64,000 bases of DNA. It comes from Micromonospora chokoriensis (GTDB lineage Bacteria; Actinomycetota; Actinomycetes; Mycobacteriales; Micromonosporaceae). A model generated the notes under the pieces. That model ran no database searches and had not been told where the DNA came from. It worked only from the letters and a program-made list of their open reading frames with translations. The number at the start of each line of letters is the position of its first letter. The first letter of the stretch is position 1. Of the stretch, positions 24,994 to 32,412 are shown piece after piece. The position numbers were made by a program, and so were the translations under genes. The stretch lies in NCBI RefSeq assembly GCF_900091505.1, contig NZ_LT607409.1, positions 4,774,001-4,838,000 of the forward strand, given 5' to 3'.

Positions 24994-25687
24994 CGGCAAG
25001 CGCGTCCTCATCATCATTCCGGCGCTCAACGAGTCCGGTTCGATCGCCGACGTGGTCCACGAGGTCCGTGGCGAGCTGCCCGGCGTCGACGTGCTCGTCG
25101 TCGACGACGGCTCCACCGACCGCACCGCCGCGGTGGCCGCCGCCGCTGGCGCCCGGGTCGCCAAGCTGCCGTACAACCTCGGTGTCGGCGGGGCCATGCG
25201 GTGCGGTTACCGCTACGCCCGCGACCACGACTACGACGTCGCGATCCAGGTCGACGCGGACGGCCAGCACGACCCCCGGTACGTGCCGAAGCTCGTCGAC
25301 CTGCTCGACGAGACCGACCTGGTGATCGGCGCCCGGTTCGCCGGCGAGGGCGACTACACCGTCCGCGGCCCCCGCCGCTGGGCGATGATCATGCTCTCCG
25401 GCGTGCTGTCCCGCGTCGCGCGCACCAAGCTCACCGACACGACCTCCGGGTTCCGGGCCGCCAACCGCCGGGTGATCGACATGTTCGCCACCTGGTACCC
25501 GGTGGAGTACCTGGGCGACACGGTGGAGACGCTCGTGCACACCGCCCGACGCGGCTACAAGATCCGCCAGGTGCCGGTGGCCATGCGCAAGCGGATGGCG
25601 GGCACGCCCAGCCAGTCCCCCGCCAAGGCCATGATCTACCTCGGCCGGGCCTTCGCCGTCCTCACGTTGGCGCTCATTCGCCGGTGA
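24986..25687 (+). CDS. GT2 glycosyltransferase, dolichyl-phosphate mannose synthase-like
   Basis: 233 residues. GT-A fold: IIIPALNESGSIADVV, VLVVDDGSTDRT (nucleotide-sugar site), LGVGGAMRCGYRYA, QVDADGQHDP (DxD metal site), then DTTSGFRAANRRVI. Resembles enzymes that transfer sugar to polyprenyl phosphate or to a growing surface glycan. Lacks membrane helices, so it may rely on the DUF2304 neighbour. Overlaps the flippase gene by four bases. Confidence 0.88.
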   Translation: MVNGKRVLIIIPALNESGSIADVVHEVRGELPGVDVLVVDDGSTDRTAAVAAAAGARVAKLPYNLGVGGAMRCGYRYARDHDYDVAIQVDADGQHDPRYVPKLVDLLDETDLVIGARFAGEGDYTVRGPRRWAMIMLSGVLSRVARTKLTDTTSGFRAANRRVIDMFATWYPVEYLGDTVETLVHTARRGYKIRQVPVAMRKRMAGTPSQSPAKAMIYLGRAFAVLTLALIRR

Positions 25688-26991
25688 TCCGCAGGCTTCT
25701 GAGTCTGGTCCCACCGGGCACCGTCGCCGTCGGCGCCGGCCTGGCCCTGCTGGGGTTGGCCTCCTACGTCCACCTGGCCGTCGCCGGGCACAGCCTCACC
25801 GAGGCGGACTACTCGTCCCTCTCGGTGCTCTGGTCGATCGTCTTCACCCTGGGCATCGGCCTGTTCATGCCGGTGGAACAGGAAGTCGCCCGACTCGTCG
25901 CCGCCCGGCACAGCCAGGGCCTACCCCCGGGGCCGGTCCTGGCCCGGGGGGCGGTCCTGGCCGCCGGCCTGCTCGCCGCCATGGTCGCGCTGATCATCGC
26001 CTTCCGAGGGATGCTCGCCGACCGGCTCTTCGACGGCGACGGCACCATGGTCACCGTCCTGATCGGCTCGCTGGCCGGTCTCGCCGTCGCGCACACCACC
26101 CGCGGCGTCCTGTCCGGCCTGCAACTGTTCCCCTGGTACGGCACCCAGCTCGGCATCGACGGCGGCCTGCGCATCGTGCTCGTCGCCGTGCTCGGCCTGA
26201 CCGGTGTGACCAACCCGGTCTGGTTCGGCGCGGTGCTGGTCGTCGCCCCGGTCGCCGGTGTCATCCTCACCGCGCCGCCGGTGCTGCGCGCCATCGGCGG
26301 GGGCACCCCCCTGGCCTGGGCGCCCCTGCTGCGCGGCCTCGGCCTGCTCATCGTCTCCAGCCTGCTCGCCCAGGTCGTGGTCAACATCGGCGTGATCAAC
26401 GTCAAGGTCCTCGACCCGTCCGACGTGGCGACCGCCGGTGCGCTGCTCTCCGCGTTGGTGCTGGTGCGGATCCCCCTGTTCGTCTTCGCGTCACTGCAGG
26501 CGTCACTGCTGCCGGGTCTCGCCACCACCGCCACCACCGGTGACCTCGCCGGATTCCACAGCCTGCTACGCCGGGCGCTCGGCATCGTCACCGCGCTCGG
26601 CCTCACCGGCGCCGTGGGTGCCGTGCTGCTCGGCCCATGGCTGGTGCAGACCCTCTTCGACGCCCCCGGCGTCCTCGGCCACGGCGACTTCGCCTGGCTC
26701 GCCGTCGCCACCCTCGCCTACCTGTGGGCGATGGTCCTCGGCCAGGCACTGCTCGCCCTCGACCGGCACCGGGCCCAGGCCCTCGCCTGGGCCGTCGGCG
26801 TCGCCGCGCTCATCGTCGCGACGCTCGCCCCGGTCACCACCGCGCTGCGGGTGGAACTCGGCTACGCCGTCGGTTCCGTCGTCGTCGCCGCCACCATGGC
26901 CGTCCTGCTGCGCAACCGCACCCCCCGCTCCGCGCCCACCCACACCCCTCCCCTCGAGGCTGTCACGCCTGGAGTAACCGGAGGACCCTGA
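25684..26991 (+). CDS. Polysaccharide flippase-like membrane protein
   Basis: 435 residues with about 12 hydrophobic helices, loop content typical of MATE/Wzx-like polysaccharide exporters (EADYSSLSVLWSIVFTLGIG, PVEQEVARLVAARHSQG, NIGVINVKVLDPSDVATAGA, PLFVFASLQASLLPGLATTA). Likely flips a lipid-linked glycan made by the neighbouring GT2 enzymes; this role is inferred from position. GTG at 25684 overlaps the preceding stop (GTGA). Confidence 0.75.
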   Translation: MIRRLLSLVPPGTVAVGAGLALLGLASYVHLAVAGHSLTEADYSSLSVLWSIVFTLGIGLFMPVEQEVARLVAARHSQGLPPGPVLARGAVLAAGLLAAMVALIIAFRGMLADRLFDGDGTMVTVLIGSLAGLAVAHTTRGVLSGLQLFPWYGTQLGIDGGLRIVLVAVLGLTGVTNPVWFGAVLVVAPVAGVILTAPPVLRAIGGGTPLAWAPLLRGLGLLIVSSLLAQVVVNIGVINVKVLDPSDVATAGALLSALVLVRIPLFVFASLQASLLPGLATTATTGDLAGFHSLLRRALGIVTALGLTGAVGAVLLGPWLVQTLFDAPGVLGHGDFAWLAVATLAYLWAMVLGQALLALDRHRAQALAWAVGVAALIVATLAPVTTALRVELGYAVGSVVVAATMAVLLRNRTPRSAPTHTPPLEAVTPGVTGGP

Positions 26992-26993
26992 TC

Positions 26994-28019
26994 ATGGAGC
27001 CACCTCGGATCACCGTGGTCATGCTGGCCTATGGCCCCGAGCCGTACCTGGTCGACGCCGCCCGCGCCGTCCTCGCCAGCACCGACGTCACCGTCGAGCT
27101 GATCGTCGTCGACAACGGCTGCACCGGCGACGGCATCGACGCCGTGAAGAACCTCCCCGGGGTACGCGTGCTGTCCCCCGAGCACAACACCGGCTACGCC
27201 GGCGGCTGCGACGTCGGTGCCGCCGAGGCGACCGGCGACTGGCTCGCCTTCGTCAACTCCGACGCGATCGTCGCACCCGACGCCCTCGCCAAGACCACCG
27301 ACGTGGCCGCCGAGGACGGCGTGGGCGCCGCGATGGCGTCCATCCGCCTCGCCGACCGACCCGAGCTGATCAACACCGCCGGCAACCCCCTGCACTTCGC
27401 CGGCCTCTCCTGGGCCGGCGGCAACGGCGAACCCGCCACCGCCCACGCCCACCGTCGCTCCGTGGCATCGCTGAGCGGCTGCTGCTTCGTCATCGACCGG
27501 CGACTCTGGCGCGACCTCGACGGATTCGCCCCCGAGTACTTCGCCTACCACGAGGACACCGAGCTGAGCGTACGGCTGCGCCACCGCGGCCTGCGCCTGG
27601 AGTACGTACCCGACGCCGTGGTACGTCACCACTACGAGTTCTCCCGCAACGCGCTCAAGCTCTACCTGGTCGAACGCAACCGGCTGGTCACCCTGCTCAC
27701 CACCTACCAGGCCCGTACCCTCGCGGTGCTCGCTCCCGCGCTGCTGCTCACCGAGGCCGCGATGTTCACGAACGCGCTGGCCGCCGGCTGGGCACCGCAC
27801 AAGGTCCGCGGATGGCGCTGGCTGTGGCAGCACCGCAGCTGGGTACGCAGCCGCCGCCGGCAACTCCAGGCCGAACGCCGGGTGCCCGACGGCGTCATCG
27901 CCGAGCTGATGACCGGACGGCTGCCCCCGACCGACGTCAACGCCCCCGGGTTGCGCGCCTTCAACCTGCTGGCCGGGGCCTACTGGGCCCTCGCCAAGCC
28001 GCTGCTCCAGCGCCACTGA
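26994..28019 (+). CDS. GT2 glycosyltransferase, rhamnosyltransferase-like
   Basis: 341 residues. ITVVMLAYGPEPYLVDAARA, ELIVVDNGCTGDG, HNTGYAGGCDVGA, LAFVNSDAIV (DxD-like), then SGCCFVIDRRLWRDLDGFAP and EYFAYHEDTELSVRLRHRG, the acid-rich motif of inverting GT2 rhamnosyl- and galactofuranosyl-type enzymes. The C-terminal 100 residues include two hydrophobic stretches that may hold it to the membrane. GGAGGA lies before the ATG, two bases after the flippase stop. Probable user of dTDP-L-rhamnose (inference). Confidence 0.85.
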   Translation: MEPPRITVVMLAYGPEPYLVDAARAVLASTDVTVELIVVDNGCTGDGIDAVKNLPGVRVLSPEHNTGYAGGCDVGAAEATGDWLAFVNSDAIVAPDALAKTTDVAAEDGVGAAMASIRLADRPELINTAGNPLHFAGLSWAGGNGEPATAHAHRRSVASLSGCCFVIDRRLWRDLDGFAPEYFAYHEDTELSVRLRHRGLRLEYVPDAVVRHHYEFSRNALKLYLVERNRLVTLLTTYQARTLAVLAPALLLTEAAMFTNALAAGWAPHKVRGWRWLWQHRSWVRSRRRQLQAERRVPDGVIAELMTGRLPPTDVNAPGLRAFNLLAGAYWALAKPLLQRH

Positions 28020-28059
28020 CCCGCCCACGACGCGCCGCCGGCCCCGCCCGGACGCGAAA

Positions 28060-28093
28060 CGGCGGGCGGCCGAGGACCCTCAGCCGCCCACCG
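28060..28093. terminator. Bidirectional terminator between glycan operon and prcA
   Basis: CGGCGGGCGGC pairs with GCCGCCCACCG (one G-T) around a 12-base loop, 15 bases before the prcA stop and 40 after the GT2 stop. Confidence 0.65.
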
Positions 28094-28107
28094 TTCTCGA
28101 CTGTCTG

Positions 28108-28938
28108 TTAATTGCCGTCGGCCGGCTTGTCCTCCAGGTCGGCCGAACCCGCGGACGTCGTCGGCTTGTGCGCCTCCGTGGTCGGCTGCGCCGGCGTGTC
28201 GGGGCCACCGGCCTCCGCCGGCTGCTCCGCGGCGGCGACATCGCCGTCCAGCAACGCGGTCAGCGCGGCACCGGTGATCCGACGGAACGTACGCCCCACC
28301 CGCTGGCGGTCCAACACCGCCACCTCCAGCTGGTTGGCGGCGATCGTCCGAGCCGCGCCGCCCTCACCACCGGCCGTGCTCAACGCCTGCACCGCCACCC
28401 GGGCCGCCTCGGCGAGGGACATGTCAGCCCGGTGCTGCGACTTCAGCACCGCGGTGATCGCCTCGGCCTGGCCACCCATCGCCATCCGCCCCGGCTCGTC
28501 GTTGACCGAGCCGTCGTACGTCAACCGGTACAGCTCGTCGTCGTCGGCGGTGGCCCCGACCTCCGCCACGCAGATCTCCACCTCGAACGGCTTCGACTGC
28601 TCGGTGAAGATCGCGCCCAGCGTCTGGGCGAACGCGTTGGCCAGGGCCCGGCCGGTGACGTCCCGCCGGTCGTAGCTGAGCCCGTTCAGGTCGGCCATCC
28701 GCACACCGGCCCGGCGCAGATTCTCGAACTCGTTGTACCGACCGACCGCCGCGAAGCCGATCCGGTCGTAGATCTCGCTGACCTTGTGCAGGGCGCTGGA
28801 GAGGTTCTCCGCGACGAAGAGCACCCCGCCGGAGTAACTGAGGACCACCGCGCTGCGGCCCCGAGCGATGCCCTTGCGGGCCAACTCGGAGCGATCGCGC
28901 ATGATCTGTTCGGGCGAGGCGTAGAACTGCATGGCCAC
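28108..28938 (-). CDS. prcA: 20S proteasome alpha subunit PrcA
   Basis: 276 residues. Outer-ring gate subunit of the proteasome. YASPEQIMRDRSELARKGIARGRS is the N-terminal gating and H0 helix; further strands FVAENLSSALHKVSEIYDRIGFA and AVGRYNEFENLRRAG are family-typical. It lacks the catalytic Thr. The C-terminal 50 residues are an acidic, Thr/Pro/Ala-rich tail, longer than in many relatives. GTG at 28938 follows AAGGAG by about ten bases; ATG at 28932 is possible. 61 bases after prcB. Confidence 0.95.
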   Translation of the reverse strand: MAMQFYASPEQIMRDRSELARKGIARGRSAVVLSYSGGVLFVAENLSSALHKVSEIYDRIGFAAVGRYNEFENLRRAGVRMADLNGLSYDRRDVTGRALANAFAQTLGAIFTEQSKPFEVEICVAEVGATADDDELYRLTYDGSVNDEPGRMAMGGQAEAITAVLKSQHRADMSLAEAARVAVQALSTAGGEGGAARTIAANQLEVAVLDRQRVGRTFRRITGAALTALLDGDVAAAEQPAEAGGPDTPAQPTTEAHKPTTSAGSADLEDKPADGN

Positions 28939-28999
28939 GGCGGCGGTTCTCCTTACGGCGCTGTGCTGACGACTGCTGACTGGTGGGGGTGGACGGGGC

Positions 29000-29839
29000 T
29001 CAACCGCCCGGGTTCTCCATCCGACCGGCGACCACGCCCTCGGCGATCGCCGCCGTCTCGGCGTCGGTCAGCCTCCGGGTGCCCTCCGCGGTAGCGGTCA
29101 TCACCACCGGGTAGATGCGACGGGTCAGGTCCGGCCCACCGGTCGCGGTGTCGTCGTCGGCCGCGTCGTAGAGCGCCTCGACCGCGAGCCGGGTGGCGTC
29201 GTCGACAGACAGGCCGACCCGGAACCGCTTCTTCAGCGCCGACTTCGCGAAGAGCGAGCCGGAACCGATCGCGTCGTAGCCGGTCTCCTCGTACGGGCCG
29301 CCGGTCACGTCGAAGCTGAAGATGCGGCCGGCCCTCGTCGGGTCGGCGGCGGCCAGGTCGAAGCCGGCGAAGAGCGGCACCACGGCCAGGCCCTGCATGG
29401 CCGCGCCCAGGTTGCCACGGATCATGGACGCCAACCGGTTGGCCTTGCCGTCCAGCGAGAGCATCGCGCCCTCGATCTTCTCGTAGTGCTCCAACTCCAC
29501 CTGGAACAGTCGCATCAACTCGATGCCGATGCCCGCGGTGCCCGCGATGCCGACCAGCGAGTACGCGTCGGCCGGGTGCACCTTCTCGATGTCGCGCTGG
29601 GCGATCAGGTTGCCCATGGTGGCCCGTCGGTCGCCGGCCATCACGACGCCATCGGCGGCCGAGATGGCCACGATGGTGGTCGCGTGCGGCGCCAGGTCGG
29701 CTGCCATGCCCGGCGGCAACGGCCGCCGACCGGGCAGCATCTCGGGGGCCACCCGACTCAGGAACGTCGTGAAGGAGGACGTCCCCGCGTTGGTGAACAC
29801 ATCTGGTAGACGCCCGGATGGATCAAAGCCCGCTGCCAC
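29000..29839 (-). CDS. prcB: 20S proteasome beta subunit PrcB
   Basis: 279 residues. Catalytic subunit; a 53-residue propeptide is expected to be removed at HA/TTIVAI, exposing T54 as the N-terminal nucleophile. Other active-site segments: GDRRATMGN (Asp, Arg) and the Lys-like core at EKVHPADAYSLVGIAGTAG. GTG at 29839 has GAGAGGAA six bases upstream; that site lies inside the endonuclease VII gene, whose last 82 bases overlap prcB. Confidence 0.95.
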   Translation of the reverse strand: MAAGFDPSGRLPDVFTNAGTSSFTTFLSRVAPEMLPGRRPLPPGMAADLAPHATTIVAISAADGVVMAGDRRATMGNLIAQRDIEKVHPADAYSLVGIAGTAGIGIELMRLFQVELEHYEKIEGAMLSLDGKANRLASMIRGNLGAAMQGLAVVPLFAGFDLAAADPTRAGRIFSFDVTGGPYEETGYDAIGSGSLFAKSALKKRFRVGLSVDDATRLAVEALYDAADDDTATGGPDLTRRIYPVVMTATAEGTRRLTDAETAAIAEGVVAGRMENPGG

Positions 29840-30444
29840 GTGGTTCCTCTCAGGTACGTGATCGCCCTGGCCAGCCTCATGGGACTGTCACGGAACTGGC
29901 CAAGACCACCGTTGCAGTTGAAGCAGAGTATCCCGCGCACCCATCCGGTGCGATGATCGTGGTCCAGATGTTGCGGGTCCGCGCCACCACAGATCGCGCA
30001 GACCCCGCCCTGCTCGGCCAGGAGCTCCTGAAACTCCTTCTCCCCCACGCCGTACCTCCGCCGCAGGTGGTACTCGCGGTTACCGCCGTACAGCCGGTCC
30101 TTCGTCTCTTTGGTCTTGGCGTTATGGCAGGGCTTGCAATAGGTCGCGTAACCGGAGGCATCCGCACGGTTGCGGGGAAAGGCTTCGAACGGCTTGACCG
30201 CATCGCAAGCCGGACAGAATCTGTGTCCGTCCGGCACGACCCGGCCAAGGCGCACCTCACGGTCGAACTTCGCCTTCACTCGACGCGCGTAGCTTGCCTT
30301 GGACCGCTCGTTGAAGCAGGGCTTGCAATAGCTGCCCCGCCCATCCGGCCGCTTCGAACTCGCACAGAACTGATCGAGCGGCTTCCACTCGCCGCAGTCT
30401 CGGCAGCGGCGAAGCCCATCGCGATCGTCATTGATCCGAACCAT
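29758..30444 (-). CDS. Endonuclease VII-type HNH protein inside the proteasome operon
   Basis: 228 residues. The N-terminal half has two zinc-ribbon-like modules: CRDCGEWKPLDQF with CKPC, and CPACDAVKPFEAF with CKPC. The C-terminal half has the recombination endonuclease VII signature: RRRYGVGEKEFQELLAEQGG, CAICGG, LDHDHRTGWVRGILCFNCNG (ββα-metal His and zinc Cys pairs). Family members cut branched DNA. ATG at 30444 is the only in-frame start; it has no close ribosome site. The tail from about residue 202 lies over the first 82 bases of prcB. Its role beside Pup is unknown; a similar gene is recalled from other actinobacteria. Confidence 0.85.
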   Translation of the reverse strand: MVRINDDRDGLRRCRDCGEWKPLDQFCASSKRPDGRGSYCKPCFNERSKASYARRVKAKFDREVRLGRVVPDGHRFCPACDAVKPFEAFPRNRADASGYATYCKPCHNAKTKETKDRLYGGNREYHLRRRYGVGEKEFQELLAEQGGVCAICGGADPQHLDHDHRTGWVRGILCFNCNGGLGQFRDSPMRLARAITYLRGTTWQRALIHPGVYQMCSPTRGRPPSRRS

Positions 30445-30464
30445 GTCCGAATTACCCTATATGT

Positions 30465-30680
30465 TCACTGACCTCCTTTCTGTACGTAACCTCTCACGAA
30501 TTCTTCTGCATTTTCTTCGAGGACGGAGTCGATCTCGTCGAGCAGGTCGTCGACGTCCTCGGTGATCTCGGCGTGCCGCTCGGCCACCTCGGGGTTGGCC
30601 TCGGTGGTGACGTCCTCGATTTCCTCGCCCTGACGGGACTTGCCGGACTGCGACTGGCCGCCGCTGTCATGAGTGGCCAT
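30465..30680 (-). CDS. pup: Prokaryotic ubiquitin-like protein Pup
   Basis: 71 residues. Disordered tag attached to proteins marked for degradation. A central acidic coiled-coil-forming segment (EITEDVDDLLDEIDSVLEEN) binds ARC, and the C-terminus is GYVQKGGQ. It ends in Gln, so Dop must deamidate it to Glu before PafA can use it. ATG at 30680 has GGAGGAGG seven bases upstream. TAAGTT at 30710-30715 may be a pup-specific -10. The last codons (AAA GGA GGT CAG) also form a strong Shine-Dalgarno sequence. Confidence 0.97.
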   Translation of the reverse strand: MATHDSGGQSQSGKSRQGEEIEDVTTEANPEVAERHAEITEDVDDLLDEIDSVLEENAEEFVRGYVQKGGQ

Positions 30681-30731
30681 TGCTGCCTCCTCCACGATCG
30701 TCTGCGATGAACTTACCTCGCTCGGGCGACG

Positions 30732-30754
30732 AAAAGCCCGCCGCGCGCCGGCTT
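30732..30754 (-). terminator. Intrinsic terminator after dop
   Basis: Read on the minus strand, AAGCCGGC pairs with GCGGGCTT (one G-G mismatch) and TTTT follows. One of the few hairpins here with a T-run. It separates dop from pup. Confidence 0.55.
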
Positions 30755-30784
30755 ACGGCACACGACGGGCATCCGGGCACGTGG

Positions 30785-32302
30785 TCAGCCCCCGGTCAAC
30801 GTCTCCAGCAGGTCCTTGGCGCTCGCACAGCGGTCGAACAGCGCCCCGACGTGCGCCCGGGTGCCCCGCTCCGGTTCCATCATCGGCACCCGCACCAGCG
30901 ACTCCCGACCCACGTCGAAGATCACCGAATCCCAGCTCGCGGCGACGACCTCCGACGCGTACTGGGCGAGGCAGCGACCACGGAAGTAGGCCCGGGTGTC
31001 CTCCGGCGGCTCGGTCATCGCGGTACGCGTCTCGTCGTCGGTGAGCAGCGTCTTCATCGCGCCCCGGGAGACCAGCCGGTGGTAGAGGCCCTTCTCCGGC
31101 CGGACGTCGGAATACTGGAGGTCGACCAGTTGGAGCTTGTGCGAGCCCCAGCCGAGCTTCTCCCGCTCCCGGTAACCCTCGAGCAGCCGCAACTTGGCCA
31201 CCCAGTCGAGCTCGTCGACGCAGAGCATCGGGTCACGCCCCAGCCGGTCCAGGACGCTCTCCCAGCGGTCGAGCACGTCGACGGTCTGCTCGTCGGCGTC
31301 GGCGCCGTACCGGTCGTCGACAAAGGACCGGACCCGCTCCAGGTACGCCCATTGCAGGTCGAGCGCGGTGAGCCGGCGACCGTCGCGCAGTCGCATGAGG
31401 TGCGCCAGGCTGGGGTCGTGACTGACCGCGCGCAGCTCGCTGACCGGGTCGGCGATGCCGAGGTCCCCGCCGAGCGCCTTCTCCTCGATCATGGTGAGGA
31501 TCAGCGCGGTGGTGCCGACCTTGAGGTAGGTGGAGATCTCGGACAGGTTGGCGTCGCCGATGATGACGTGCAGCCGGCGGTACTTGTCGGCGTCGGCGTG
31601 CGGCTCGTCGCGGGTGTTGATGATCGGCCGCTTGAGGGTGGTCTCCAGGCCCACCTCGACCTCGAAGAAGTCGGCGCGCTGGGAGATCTGGAAGCCGCTC
31701 TGCCCGCCGTCCTGCCCGATGCCGACCCGACCCGCGCCGCAGACGATCTGGCGGGTCACGAAGAACGGCGTCAGGTACGCCACGATGTCGGCGAACGGGG
31801 TCTGCCGGCGCATCAGGTAGTTTTCGTGGGCCCCGTAGCTGGCGCCCTTGTTGTCGGTGTTGTTCTTGTAGAGGTGGATGGGCTGGCTGCCCGGGATGGT
31901 GGCGGCGCGGCGGGACGCCTCGGCCATCACCCGCTCGCCGGCCTTGTCCCAGCGCACCACGTCCCGGGGGGTGGTGACCTCCGGAGTGGAGTATTCGGGG
32001 TGGGCGTGGTCGACGTAGAGCCGTGCGCCGTTGGTGAGTATCACGTTGGCGAGGCCGAGGTCCTCGTCCGCGAGGGCCTCGGCCGGGTCGTAGGCCGCCC
32101 CCGAGTAGGTGAAGCCCCGGGCGTCGCGCAGGGGCGACTCCTCTTCGTAGTCCCACCGTGCTCGCCCGCCCCGGTTGAGCTCTGGACGGGCCCCGTAGGC
32201 ATTGACCACCTGTGACGAGGTGACCATCGGGTTGGCTCCGGCCTGTCCGGGCACCGAGATGCCGTACTCGACCTCGGTGCCCATGATTCGACGTACCGTC
32301 AT
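30785..32302 (-). CDS. dop: Deamidase/depupylase Dop
   Basis: 505 residues, paralogue of PafA. Converts Pup C-terminal Gln to Glu and removes Pup from substrates. GTEVEYGISVPG (ATP/Mg Glu), the Dop-specific inserted region after RWDYEEESPLRDARGF, then LYVDHAHPEYSTPEVT with catalytic D98, HLYKNNTDNKGASYGAHENY and LKRPIINTRDEPHADADKYR. ATG at 32302. TAGTCT at 32359-32364 suggests a leader of about 50 bases. Upstream of pup across a terminator. Confidence 0.96.
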   Translation of the reverse strand: MTVRRIMGTEVEYGISVPGQAGANPMVTSSQVVNAYGARPELNRGGRARWDYEEESPLRDARGFTYSGAAYDPAEALADEDLGLANVILTNGARLYVDHAHPEYSTPEVTTPRDVVRWDKAGERVMAEASRRAATIPGSQPIHLYKNNTDNKGASYGAHENYLMRRQTPFADIVAYLTPFFVTRQIVCGAGRVGIGQDGGQSGFQISQRADFFEVEVGLETTLKRPIINTRDEPHADADKYRRLHVIIGDANLSEISTYLKVGTTALILTMIEEKALGGDLGIADPVSELRAVSHDPSLAHLMRLRDGRRLTALDLQWAYLERVRSFVDDRYGADADEQTVDVLDRWESVLDRLGRDPMLCVDELDWVAKLRLLEGYREREKLGWGSHKLQLVDLQYSDVRPEKGLYHRLVSRGAMKTLLTDDETRTAMTEPPEDTRAYFRGRCLAQYASEVVAASWDSVIFDVGRESLVRVPMMEPERGTRAHVGALFDRCASAKDLLETLTGG

Positions 32303-32358
32303 GCGACCACTCGCTTCGCTCGCCCCTGGAGCCGGCGTGCCCGCCGCTCACACCATCG

Positions 32359-32364
32359 AGACTA
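32359..32364 (-). promoter_or_regulatory. Possible -10 of dop
   Basis: TAGTCT about 57 bases upstream of the dop ATG, in a short AT-richer patch. Confidence 0.35.
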
Positions 32365-32412
32365 GTCTGCGCGGTGGCCTATCGCGTGGCCCTGCCGGTC
32401 GGCGCGGCGCGG

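Noticed and set aside
21125..28019. Secondary metabolite cluster
   Set aside because: rml and GT2 genes alone lack core biosynthetic enzymes (PKS, NRPS, terpene or RiPP); surface glycan synthesis explains them better.
29758..30444. Mobile homing endonuclease or intron
   Set aside because: The HNH gene has no flanking intron or inverted repeat and is wired into the operon by overlap, so it does not look like a recent mobile element.
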